Below the pieces are notes generated by a model. It was not told the origin of the DNA. It did not search any database and was given only the letters and a program-made list of their open reading frames with translations. From contig NC_087063.1 in the NCBI RefSeq assembly GCF_963678635.1, positions 6,978,386 through 7,042,385 of the forward strand: a stretch of DNA of 64,000 nucleotides. Reading direction: 5' to 3'. This DNA is from Symsagittifera roscoffensis. Its lineage: Eukaryota; Xenacoelomorpha; Acoela; Convolutidae. Below are positions 25,289 to 34,215 of the stretch, one piece after another. Position 1 is the stretch's first letter. Each line of letters opens with the position of its first letter. A program made the position numbers and the translations under genes.

Positions 25289-27631
25289 CCTGTTAGACTA
25301 TTTTTCCACATTGCTCGTGGGGGAAGGCGAGTTTCTCGGAATTTTTCGAATGAGTTGAAGTATGAGTAGGGGTAATGCCCTTTTTGTTTCAACAGACTGA
25401 CATTTTCAGGTGAGTGGCCGAGTTTTTCAAAATAGTTCTCCAGCAGAAAAAACTTTTCGTTGGGCAAATTATCGACAAGTTTTGCCAACGATGCTAGCAT
25501 GAACCTATACGAATCGATGAACCTCAGATTTTTGTAGAATTTTTTGATTTTGCCGTTTTTGTCCGTGTACGTTTTTATATATACTGAGATTGTCAAGGAT
25601 ATATATTTTTCTTCAGATGCGGGTATTACGGAAAAAGTGTTTTCCGAATCGCTTTTTGCCAGCGCTTTGATTATAAAGTGTAAATCAAAATTTGACAAAT
25701 TATGAGCTACCACTGGAATGTAATTTGTGATTTTTCTATTAACGTTACACTCATTGTGTGCCCAACCCAGGAACTTGTTGGTGTAATGGCAATGATCAAG
25801 TACCACTTGATCGTTGTCGGAAAAGTCATTCTCGCATATCCAACAAATTGTAGTATCTTCCCGTTCCTGGTCTGTTATACCAGTGAAAGTGTAATATTTC
25901 CTTTTTTCTACGTAAATTTGTCTCGCTAACGATTCAAGGGAGCTAATTAGCTCTTCCATCACATTCGGTCCTCTTTTAAGCTCAAACTTTACCAGGTCTT
26001 TTTTCCCAAATTCGATTACTGCTAACGCGTAGCCGCCGCACGGTTGATGGATTTCCATTGTTTGCGTGCTAGATTTTCGCGGATCAGGTTGCGGTCCGTA
26101 TACTGGTAAGAGCAGTGACTCCAAATCAAAGTAGATTACTCTGGGTACCTACCAACGAGCTGTTAAGTTTTTGAACTTGTGGTCATCTTTTCCCGGCTTG
26201 GGCATTGTTATGACGACATCTTCGTCTTGGTAGCACAGTTCTTGATGTCTTCTCAGAGTTTCGAATGAAGCGCATGTGTGGAAACATTTGCGACAAATCT
26301 CAGATTGAAATCGGTGCACTTTGTGCCCCACGTACTCGACCAGTTTTTGGAGATCACTTATCAACACATAGTGATATTTTGATCCATCTGTCAGCAGCAA
26401 CAAATCCACAATTAGGCTAGTAGTGAATCTGCTCGATACTCATATGGGCAACAATTCGCCATCGTTGTACCTGAACAGAAAAATAATTTTTATACCTAGG
26501 TTTGGAATGAAATAAAAAGGGTGTTTGAATAGGTGAAGAACATTAATGAAGGAATGTTAAAATTTTTAGAAGGCAATTAGAATTTGCTTACCGGAAGACG
26601 TTGATTTGACAATTGTTCAACTTTTCAAATCTGTCCATATCCATCAGACCCATTGGCATTTCGTATTCCCCATTGATTTTCACAATTCCTTCTTTGTGGA
26701 GATTGTAGGTTGAGACTTTGTTTTTCTCCAGCCACCGTCTAGATGTGGGGTAGAGGGCCGGCTCATTCACATTGTGATATGCGGCAACAAATCAGTAGAG
26801 AAAGCAACGGTCATCATCTTTAGTGTTGATATTTGTGAGCAGAGTAGATGCTGCGCTGAGTGCATCAGGTAGCTCGAGGTAGGATCCTGCTCTTATTGGT
26901 GAGAAGGCCGCGAAACTGATTTGCAATTTTTCAATTCTGTCAATAATCCATCCGCTACCATGAGAAGAGAACGAATTGACTTGGTTGACCATTTGTTCAA
27001 TCAGTTCCAAGAATTGATCCCCAGCTATTCCCTCGAAGTACACTGTCAATGTCTTAGTGTTCAGAAACAGCATGGTCCTTTCGAAGTTTCCACTGCCCCC
27101 GTCTTGCACAGTGGGAATTTTGATCATTCCCACTTCCACGTGGAATTGCACCTTGTTCGGACCCTCTTTGACCCTTTCCAGTATGAGAGCATCTATTTCC
27201 TCCTTGTTTTGCATCATGACTTGAAGCAAATACATTTCTTTTTCACCAACTTTGAGATCGCATCGACGCAATTTGCTTCTGAACGCGCTTTCCGTTGGGG
27301 CAGCGGAAAACGTCGTCTCAATGCCGTCCCAAACTGGCAATGCGTGCTTCTTCAGCAAGTGTTGTCCATAGCTTTCTGCGGTGAGAAATATTGTATGGCA
27401 ATAGATACAATGACTATTCGAAGTCATGTCATGTACCAGCTCGACGTGCTCTCGGGCTTCCGACAAACTCTCGAATGATTCGAGACACTCATCGCAAACA
27501 GTTTGAGGAGTAGGGAGAGGAAGGATCTTGTGAACTTTTCGCTCATGTCTTCTCAAGTTCCTTTTAGAGCTCAATATTTTTCCGCACTGCTGGCAAGGAA
27601 CAGGTGTCGCGATAGAAGTAGAGTTCGGCAA
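25289..27631 (-). pseudogene. polB: Polinton protein-primed DNA polymerase B, 5' two thirds, three stops
   Basis: The N-terminus (27631-27300) has three C2H2 fingers (CQQCGK..H..H, CDECLE..H..H, CIYCHT..H..H). The linker GSGWIIDRIEKLQISF..GSYLELP is the conserved Polinton PolB N-terminal block. An in-frame TGA at 26792-26794 follows. A 121-bp intron (26471-26591, GTAAGC..CTGTTCAG) splits the frame after INVFR. A second TGA is at 26440-26442 and a TAG at 26149-26151. Beyond it come exonuclease motif I (YFDLES), the DHCHYTNKFLGWAHNECN zinc-site insert, ExoII (HNLSNFDLHFI) and RFIDSYRFMLASL, all typical of the family. The polymerase motifs A, B and C are absent: the sequence enters the gap and does not resume beyond it. 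The enzyme copies the linear element from a protein primer; this copy cannot do so unless the stops are bypassed and the palm lies in the gap. Confidence 0.9.
26471..26591 (-). other. Intron in polB
   Basis: On the minus strand the donor is CCG|GTAAGC and the acceptor TTTTTCTGTTCAG|GTAC. Removal restores the conserved frame from INVFR to YNDGELLP. Introns are known in animal Polinton polymerases; this one is short and AT-rich. Confidence 0.7.
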
Positions 27632-28285
27632 GTAACTCAGGAGAATTTCGAGAAGTAGAACTGGTTATGAAAAAGCAAAAGCGAGAAGTGACTAGCACCA
27701 AAAAACTTTGCGGGTAAGGGCAAGTAGAAGCCATTAACGAGAGTTATACTTCGCCGTCTTGACAATAAGTACTTTCCTTTCCAAAAACAAGGTTTATTCT
27801 AGCTTTAAGCTCTATATGTCTCATCACTCGGCTCAAGTGCAGGGGTTTTGTATACTAAAAACTGATTCATTTACAGCCTCAAACTTTTGCTGTTAATTTT
27901 AAGGGTTAGCGATAAAGTTTTTGCATTTTTAGGGTACTGGTTTAGACTTTCAATTAAAATTTTAAAGCTTAGAATGATTCAGATAGAGCCTAAAACTTTT
28001 TCTGACTAATTTTAACCGTGAAACAGTAATTTCCTAATGATTTCAAGCCCACTTCTTGGTTTGCGTAAATAGGTATAATAAAAAGTAGAAACATGAGATA
28101 AAAGTATTCAGAAAGTAAAGCCCTCAACTAACTTATTAAATTGAAATAAAATAGTAAACTTAATAAATGAAAATTTTGCAAATTTGATACCTTGATATTT
28201 ACCGATGCATGATAAGCAAAGATTGTCATTTGAATGTGTAAAAGATATCGGAATCAAAGTTTCCTTCATGTCATTGAGTGTCCCG
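27632..28285. other. Spacer between polB and the left inverted repeat
   Basis: AT-rich, no coding frame recognised. It probably contains the polB promoter, since transcription of polB runs leftward from here. Confidence 0.4.
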
Positions 28286-28394
28286 TGAAACATTTCATAT
28301 CATGTCCTTCGAAATATTAAGGCATGGCCGTTTGGTTTAAGGGGCAATAGCTAACCCGGCGTTGCTCGTCGCTACGCTCCTCGGGAACGCCTCC
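28286..28394. repeat. Left copy of 105-bp GC-rich inverted repeat
   Basis: Bases 28312-28394 are the exact reverse complement of 31845-31927. The outer 25 bases match with four differences, and similarity fades gradually beyond that. The inner edge is sharp (..GAACGCCTCC). The core GGCGTTGCTCGTCGCTACGC with TCCTCGGGAACGCC can fold through GGCGTT/AACGCC. The GC content is far above the surroundings. It may be a terminal repeat of a nested element or of Polinton ends. Confidence 0.85.
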
Positions 28395-29497
28395 CGTTCT
28401 GTAATTTCAAGTGAAATTTTTTTTTCAAACTAAAGGAAAACCTCAAACTTTTTATGTTGTGAAAAAAGGAAAAGTAATGTTTAAAAAAGTGTCTTTTAAA
28501 TCTATCAACAAAAAAAACAGTAAGTTTTGTGGGACCTCGAGCACAGTTCTACTGGTCGTGTTCGAAATTTAAAAAACAAAATTTTTTAACTTCTTTTTTC
28601 CTTCATTTTTAACTTATTCGTTCTCGTTTTAAATTCAAGTGAATGTGGTTTGAAGTTTTTAGGAGCTATCTGATACGTAATTAGGACAAGCGTAGAAATT
28701 TAAAAAAAAAAACAATTATAGCCCAATCAATGAGAAGAGACGCTTAAAAAGTTGTGATTTTTCGAGAAAATCTGATTTTTGTGAAAATATTGAAAAAAAA
28801 AGTTGGGAAAAAATTTTTTTCTCTCCAAATCCATTGAAACTACCCTCAATCAATTAGCCATGACTTACTGAGCAGGGTTAAGGGTCATGTTCATTTTTAA
28901 AAAAAAAACATAAATTTTCTTTTTTTCACATTTTTACCAAAAAATTGTCCGTTTTACACCCAAAACATGTATATGAATGTAATATAATGCAGATTTATGG
29001 CTTAAAACACTCTCTGTTATTTTGCGTAAGACCTGGCTAACCCCACCGGGCACAAAGTATGATGAGAGAGAGAACAGAGAGTGTTTGATAAAAAAGCCAA
29101 ATAAATATGGTTGGACTACCAACAAGAAAATGTTGGACCCTTCCATATTTATCTTTCTTTTGAAAAGAAAGCAATATCCCGAAAAGGATATTCCAAATGG
29201 AATTCACTACTGAGCAAGTGTATTTATCTCTCTCTCTCTCTCTCTCATTCTTTCTCAAACAACAATTTTAGCATAAAATTTTTCTCGATTTTTGATTTTT
29301 TTCTAGTTTTTCTCTTACATTTTGCTGAAAACTTTACGGGGCAAACTTTAATTGATCTATCAAGCAAAATAAAAACTGAGACAAAAAATATACACACAGT
29401 AATGTTAAAACAGCTTAGAAGTCAAATCAAACAAAAATGAATATATAAAACCTTGGAATAATATTTGAAACAAAGGAAAGTTTTTTTGTTTAAGTTA
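28395..29497. other. Non-coding DNA with hairpin cluster and CT microsatellite
   Basis: No coding frame is convincing. Four hairpins follow one another: 29006-29018/29073-29085 (13-bp stem), 29101-29110/29143-29152 (10 bp, with a smaller ccaaca/tgttgg stem inside), 29153-29160/29164-29171 (8 bp) and 29173-29179/29186-29192 (7 bp). A (TC)n tract of about 20 bases lies at 29228-29248. The purpose is unknown; a structured RNA or replication-associated structure is possible. Confidence 0.5.
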
Positions 29498-30142
29498 TTA
29501 GAAACCTCGAAACTGTAGTTTTCTCTTTTTTGGCGCATAGCAAGCTGCATTTGGAGGAGTGCCTTGAATGAGATCTGGGGTGACTAGATCAATTGTCTCC
29601 GCACTAGATGAAACCCGAGCATCTGAACAGGAAGTTGATTGTTCTGGAGTTGAAACTGCTCCCCTAACAAACGACTCGGGAGACATTGCTGTCGGAATAT
29701 CCCAGTACGCTTCGCGCTCTGCATAATCACGAATACACCCCTCCTGATTTTCATACAACGGCATTGACTCGCAGTCATACGCGAAGAGAATTTTTCTTGG
29801 AGACTGCTCGAGTGAGGTTGTGTCGTTTATCTCCGTCTTTTCTAATGCTGGATAGCTCTCGTGAATAGTGCAACTCTCGTACATTCGTTTTCGATTCTGT
29901 CTAAGTAGATCGATGTGATCAAGGAGGTACTTCGGTAGCATGATATAACTTTTTGTAGTCCTCTCCTCGTTTTGATTCTCGTCGTTTTTTCGGGGAGCCA
30001 AGTCATTGAACGGGCTTGCTGTAGACGGAGAGACTCTCTCTTTCTGTTGATGGATGACTGCAATCGACTCTCTCGTGTATGTTTGGTAGATAGTTGTTCT
30101 TTCTCGATCAGACACTGAGATTATTTGTAAAGGACTAGTCAT
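29498..30142 (-). CDS. Unknown acidic, Ser/Thr-rich protein with C-terminal NLS
   Basis: A 214-codon frame from an ATG. No family is recognised. The protein is hydrophilic throughout, rich in Ser, Thr, Glu and Gln, without membrane segments. It ends APKKRKLQFRGF, where PKKRKL is a classical monopartite nuclear-localisation signal. A middle stretch (YIMLPKYLLDHIDLLRQNRKR) resembles the 'xxLPxxxLxxL' opening of Polinton accessory proteins such as the one at 36018-36875, but this is weak. It lies inside the inverted-repeat-bounded segment, on the strand opposite to its two other genes. A nuclear, DNA-associated or regulatory role is an inference. Confidence 0.55.
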   Translation of the reverse strand: MTSPLQIISVSDRERTTIYQTYTRESIAVIHQQKERVSPSTASPFNDLAPRKNDENQNEERTTKSYIMLPKYLLDHIDLLRQNRKRMYESCTIHESYPALEKTEINDTTSLEQSPRKILFAYDCESMPLYENQEGCIRDYAEREAYWDIPTAMSPESFVRGAVSTPEQSTSCSDARVSSSAETIDLVTPDLIQGTPPNAACYAPKKRKLQFRGF

Positions 30143-30762
30143 GACTTGAAGAGGTTTAAAGTTTTGTTAAAATGAAATGACTTAACTACCGAAATGAAAT
30201 TGAGAGAACGAAAAGTATGAAAAGCTTATTAATGAGAATGAGATCAGGAAAGGGGTGGCATAGTTCAATTAGGTCAGAGCTAACAACTTTCTAGGCAAAG
30301 CTATCAAATTTTATTCATTCTTTTAAGCATGACGCCTGAGGTCATGTTAGGAATAAATGTGAAAACCCGATTTTTTAGATTTATGTGAAAGCTTCATTAT
30401 AGTGGCTACGGGCGAAAGCACTCAAAATCAAGTTTTCATGATAGTTTGCCAGACATTCTTTGTTATGCTGTTAGAAATTCATTACCATGATTCATAACAG
30501 TCATTAAAATAACCGTCACAGTAAATAACACTAGAAGATTTTTAGAGTATAGCCGAGGGAAAAAGTAACTAAATACCCATATAAAAAGAGGTTTATCGTT
30601 AAAGAAATTATATCCTTGGTGATTAAGTCTTATCAATATAGCTTAGGGCGCTCGTAAACTTTATCACCTAAATTTTTACTTTGGGAGCGCATGATCTGTC
30701 TCGTATACTGTGATCAGTCATTCTTCAACGTTCCACACTAAAAACCAGTTGGTTGTTATTCA
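30143..30762. promoter_or_regulatory. Divergent intergenic region
   Basis: It separates the leftward gene at 29498-30142 from the rightward genes starting near 30750, so it should hold promoters for both. No motif is clear enough to name. There are several short direct repeats, but nothing that decides a start site. Confidence 0.3.
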
Positions 30763-31005
30763 TTGATAATATACGCTTCTCTTGAAACGGATGTAGACTA
30801 TTTCGATGATTTTAGGGATATATCTTTGAATGATAAACGTTTAGTTAGAGTCGGTGCAAAAACATTCGCACAGACCGGTACTTACCTAACTATCAAATTG
30901 TACAAAAAAGACGAAGAGGGAACTTTCAAGTATCGACAAGGAATAACTTTGTCAACTGGTGAATTCGAACCTTGGCGGACAATTACACAAAAATTAAAAA
31001 GTTGA
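30763..31005 (+). CDS. PC4-like ssDNA-binding protein (nested segment)
   Basis: The frame has no ATG; it opens upstream near 30740 and may begin as an exon (ccag acceptor at about 30744-30747). The sequence DISLNDKRLVRVGAKTF then YLTIKLYKKDEEGTFKYRQG and ITLSTGEFEPW follows the PC4/p15 coactivator C-terminal domain pattern: a basic beta strand, 'IRxYY', 'GKKGISLxxxxW'. PC4-fold proteins bind single-stranded DNA and occur in several viruses. Just downstream another frame (about 30978-31140) encodes a very basic peptide (RKKRNKLKNLHALKRNAKVK) ending in TGA, which may be a separate product or a frameshifted extension. Confidence 0.5.
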   Translation: MIIYASLETDVDYFDDFRDISLNDKRLVRVGAKTFAQTGTYLTIKLYKKDEEGTFKYRQGITLSTGEFEPWRTITQKLKS

Positions 31006-31163
31006 CGAAAGCAAAAAACTGCGGCGTGACTGAAAAACTTAGAAAAAAGCGAAACAAACTTAAAAATCTTCATGCTCTGAAAAGGAATGCGAAAGTGAAA
31101 ACGATGATAACTGTCGGGTTTTGTAACATTATCAACTCGTTATTCTATTGAAACTTCGAAGCA

Positions 31164-31790
31164 ATGGTTGAAGCAATGTATGAGCAATCCCCTGATTATT
31201 TCAAACAGTTCCGTAAAAATTACAAATTTTTCATCCTGAATCATGAACCCAACTTTTCAGGCTTCGCTTCAAAAGCAAATTTTGCGGTATCCTTCCATTC
31301 GAATAAATTAGATTTTTGCAATCATTCGATTGACAACCAAAAACATTATCATGTGCTGGTCGATTTCACGAAAGAGTCTACCGATTTACTTAACAAGATG
31401 ACTTCAAAAGCCTTCGTTGTTCCTTGTCTTCTCTCTACATTCAAATATTTAATTTTGGGTTGCTCCAACTATGAATTGTCTGGCCCTCTGATGGAAAAAC
31501 TGAAAATAGCTGTGAATTATAACTCCATCAACAACTTAGATGTTAGTGGTGTTCCAGTTCGGAGAAGATTGCCTCAGGTTTGCTTCGGCTCGCAGACTAA
31601 ATCTGTTCAAACTCAAACTGACCTGATTACTAACGTAACAATTGAACGCTTTACTAATATTTTGAATGGTGAAAACGCTGCTGAGTTTTCTAAAATAATT
31701 GACATAATTTTAAGTGGGTATGGTTGTATGGAAATTGATTCAAACACTTTGTTTGTGAAATTTATCCTGGAGAAGAAATTCAAGTTTTAA
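31164..31790 (+). CDS. Protein with parvovirus-Rep-like HUH motif
   Basis: A 208-codon ATG frame. Near residue 22 it reads YKFFILNHE, resembling the first strand motif of Rep-type HUH endonucleases. Near residue 62 HYHVLVDFT matches the parvoviral and CRESS 'HxHVLV' metal-binding motif. About 35 residues later FKYLILG occupies the place where the catalytic Tyr motif (YxxK) is expected, although Lys is not conserved. No SF3 helicase domain follows; the C-terminal third (TNILNGENAAEFSKIIDIIL) is unassigned. If real, it would nick DNA at an origin, perhaps within the flanking inverted repeats. The alternative is an unrelated protein with a chance HxH. Confidence 0.4.
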   Translation: MVEAMYEQSPDYFKQFRKNYKFFILNHEPNFSGFASKANFAVSFHSNKLDFCNHSIDNQKHYHVLVDFTKESTDLLNKMTSKAFVVPCLLSTFKYLILGCSNYELSGPLMEKLKIAVNYNSINNLDVSGVPVRRRLPQVCFGSQTKSVQTQTDLITNVTIERFTNILNGENAAEFSKIIDIILSGYGCMEIDSNTLFVKFILEKKFKF

Positions 31791-31844
31791 ATATTGGTTT
31801 TCTTTCGCTCTTGTATATCAAAAAAAAATGTTACTACACAAGCA

Positions 31845-31953
31845 GGAGGCGTTCCCGAGGAGCGTAGCGACGAGCAACGCCGGGTTAGCTATTGCCCCTT
31901 AAACCAAACGGCCATGCCTTAATATTTCAAAGGACTTGATATGAAACTTTTCG
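31845..31953. repeat. Right copy of 105-bp GC-rich inverted repeat
   Basis: It begins sharply at GGAGGCGTTCCCGAGGAGCG, continues GTAGCGACGAGCAACGCCGG, and is the mirror of 28286-28394. The first 83 bases are identical, then scattered differences appear outward. It lies about 100 bp beyond the 3' end of the protease gene on the other strand. Confidence 0.85.
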
Positions 31954-32054
31954 CGATTCACATAAACTTGCAGAAAAAAAACTATGTTGTTAATAAGAAT
32001 GAATTGAAAAAAAAAACGAATTTATAAATTTTACAAAAACATCAATAAATTAAT

Positions 32055-32492
32055 TTAGAATAACATATGTTTGGCAAATCTTATCAAATCATGATCATTA
32101 AGTTTGAAACCTATTGGAAATTTGTTTGCAATTATAACATGAGCAACATAAATACAATAAAGTCCACATAACACTGAATCAGCTGATTGTATTGGTTTTT
32201 TCAACAGTAGTTGATTTCCCTCTTGAATTAGACGTCGCATATTCTTGTACACGAGGGGATAATCACATAATCGTTTACCTAGAGGATTTGCGAAGAATAT
32301 CTGTCCTCCAGCTTGAGCAAAAAGCAACCAGTGGGTTCCAGGTTGATCCGATGGTGAGGCATTCATAATCATGACCGTATTATCGTTTTTCAGTACTGAA
32401 GAGCATGGCAAATCTGCCGGAAAAACACCTCTAAAGCGATATTTCAAATGTTTACAACGGTTAATAATTTCTACTAGTTGAAGATTATCCAT
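32055..32492 (-). CDS. Adenain-type cysteine protease (Polinton PRO)
   Basis: 145 codons from ATG. The maturation protease of Polintons and adenoviruses (Ulp1-like C5/C48 fold) cleaves capsid and core precursors in the virion. The catalytic His is in GTHWLLF (about residue 54) and the nucleophile Cys in SVLCGLYCIYVAH (about residue 110), with the conserved Gln in IQSADS just before it. The acidic triad member normally sits in a Phe-Asp-(S/P)-Leu-Gly block; here the block reads FFANPLG, so Asn appears where Asp or Glu is expected. The length is shorter than adenovirus protease (about 200). It follows the capsid gene by 7 bp, as expected for a late operon-like block. Confidence 0.85.
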   Translation of the reverse strand: MDNLQLVEIINRCKHLKYRFRGVFPADLPCSSVLKNDNTVMIMNASPSDQPGTHWLLFAQAGGQIFFANPLGKRLCDYPLVYKNMRRLIQEGNQLLLKKPIQSADSVLCGLYCIYVAHVIIANKFPIGFKLNDHDLIRFAKHMLF

Positions 32493-32499
32493 GTCTATC

Positions 32500-34083
32500 T
32501 TAGGTCATAAGAGTGTTTTTGGTAATTTTTCTATCTGAACGCACAAAAACTGTTGATGCACGCTCTCCCATAAACAATAACTCGAGGTTATTACCGAGAC
32601 CTGCGTCAAACTTGAGTTCGAGCGAAATAGTGCAATTGGTCAATTCAGGATGAATAAAATCGTGTGAAGCCTCCTGAGTAGACTTGAGATCAAAAGCCAT
32701 AATATAATGATTATCATAATAAGCGAGACTGATTCCATGACTAGTGTTTAAAACAAAATCAAGAGCCTCAAGCGTATTGTAATAAATTCTTTTATTGTCT
32801 GATGTTGAGATGGGAGTTGTGGCAATGGGTAGACCGTTTCTGTACACAATGATCTCATTCAACCCAAATTTCTGGTAATGAAAAGGGTTTGTTCTATTAG
32901 TACCCAAATATGCTTCGTTTATGCTCATTGCTACTATCATTCTTCGAACAGGTTCTTTTGCAAAAACATCCTCTTGTCGCCAGCTTTGTACTCCTGCAGA
33001 TGCGAGAAACGTTTTTGGTACTACTTCGATGTAATTGTAAATTGCCGGGTTTTTCAACAAAATTTTTTCTATTGATGAGAGAACAGAGTCAGTCACAGTC
33101 ATCTTTCTGACATAGAGGTTAGCTTCGATTATTTGGACCTTGTAGTGTTTAGCTGCATCTTCAGATATGACAACGAAATCATTAGGAGAACGTCTAAGAG
33201 ACAATTTTATTGTCACGCCGCTAAGTAGATGCTTGTCACACGACAAAAAGTCACAATCAATTTTTCCAAATAGCTTCAGCTCGTTCGAGGCCGCAACGAG
33301 ACCTTTACGCTCCGTAACATCGTCAGCTCTCCTTCCAGCACCGTCAATGGCTGATGGATTTTCTTCATAGTAATAACCTTGACAAGCCAACCATGTTTTC
33401 TTGGCATCATTACCGTATGAAAACTCGGTCTCAATAAAGCTTTTATGGGCAAAACTAGCATTGGTAGTTGATATTTTGTCACCATTCAGAGACAGTGTAC
33501 ACTCAGAAAATAATGAAGATAAAGGATTGTTAACAAAATACGGCGTATCTCTGTTTGCCGCCTCTGTAGCATGCGTTCGAAGCACGTTTCTATTGCTTCG
33601 AACAATTCGTGCAACTATTTCCAAACGAGTACGTTGAAGATCGATGAAATTATTTATGTCGCCGAGTACTTCAAACTCGAGCATAGGACCATCAGGAGAG
33701 TAGGAAGGTCCAATTTTTTGGGTGAATGCATTTTCAAAAGTGACAAGTAAAGGCGGTTTCTTAAATAAGTCCAAGGAGCTGTGAGTTGCTTCACTCGGGA
33801 TTAAATTAGAAATCATTTTTAACCCTTGTAAAGAAATCGGAGCGACTTCTCTGTGCAGTTCGTTTTCTGGGAATGACGCGTCTCGTTTTCCGTTCAAACG
33901 CCGTCGTCCTTTCGGATGACTTTTCCGAGATCTACTTCCTCCTCCTACTTGCTTTCTGATTGTTTTTCTAACGGTGCTTTTTAGTGCCTGCTTAGGACTT
34001 TTTCTTTTTGTTGCAACTTCTATCAGTTCTGGAGCTGCCTGAAGAAAAAGTTCTTTTCCGATTTTTTTAGCCGCGGGTATCAC
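32500..34083 (-). CDS. Major capsid protein (double jelly-roll), fused to a core-like N-terminus
   Basis: The frame is open over 527 codons. From the internal Met at 33816 (MISNLIPSEATHSSLDLFK) it is a typical Polinton capsid protein of 438 residues: SSLDLFKKPP, FIDLQRTRLEI, a PLSSLFSECTLSLNGDKIS block, SFIETEFSYG, LKLFGKIDCDF, YLGTNRTNPFHYQKF and IMAFDLKS. These follow the conserved order of the family. The first 89 codons are different: basic, with KKIGKELFLQAAPELIEV and GGGSRSRKSHPKGRRRL. This matches the C-terminal half of the small adenovirus-pX-like core protein normally encoded just upstream, so its stop has apparently been lost. There is no ATG before 33816 in this frame, which favours 33816 as the true capsid start. 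Confidence 0.9.
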   Translation of the reverse strand: MIPAAKKIGKELFLQAAPELIEVATKRKSPKQALKSTVRKTIRKQVGGGSRSRKSHPKGRRRLNGKRDASFPENELHREVAPISLQGLKMISNLIPSEATHSSLDLFKKPPLLVTFENAFTQKIGPSYSPDGPMLEFEVLGDINNFIDLQRTRLEIVARIVRSNRNVLRTHATEAANRDTPYFVNNPLSSLFSECTLSLNGDKISTTNASFAHKSFIETEFSYGNDAKKTWLACQGYYYEENPSAIDGAGRRADDVTERKGLVAASNELKLFGKIDCDFLSCDKHLLSGVTIKLSLRRSPNDFVVISEDAAKHYKVQIIEANLYVRKMTVTDSVLSSIEKILLKNPAIYNYIEVVPKTFLASAGVQSWRQEDVFAKEPVRRMIVAMSINEAYLGTNRTNPFHYQKFGLNEIIVYRNGLPIATTPISTSDNKRIYYNTLEALDFVLNTSHGISLAYYDNHYIMAFDLKSTQEASHDFIHPELTNCTISLELKFDAGLGNNLELLFMGERASTVFVRSDRKITKNTLMT

Positions 34084-34214
34084 AAATTTTTGAGCCAGTG
34101 GAAGTGCGACTCTTCCTATTCCAAGGCTAATGCACCGAAGCCACTGCCTCGTTGTCTATAATTACCGAGAAATGTGGTAGGTTTGCTTGGTTGTGGTAAT
34201 ATGAATCCATTTTG
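33817..34214 (-). pseudogene. Small basic core protein (pX-like), frame broken
   Basis: A frame just below the penton stop reads LPQPSKPTTFLGNYRQRGSG then FGALALE and a stop near 34122. The RQRGSGFGALA signature is characteristic of the short Polinton/adenovirus-type core protein, whose continuation (GRVALPLAQKFVIPAAKKIG..) is found in the next frame, contiguous with the capsid frame. A frameshift of one base near 34125 explains this. An ATG at about 34208 is in yet another frame. The product would be a basic, Gly/Arg-rich DNA-condensing or membrane-lytic virion protein. Confidence 0.6.
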
Positions 34215-34215
34215 A

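Noticed and set aside
26921-27478. Plus-strand frame of 185 codons opposite polB
   Set aside because: Antisense shadow of the zinc-finger and linker region, which has clear family motifs on the minus strand.
25289-27631. Reassigned stop codons in the Polinton
   Set aside because: Neighbouring genes terminate normally with TGA, TAA and TAG, and both TGA and TAG occur as internal stops; simple decay is more likely.
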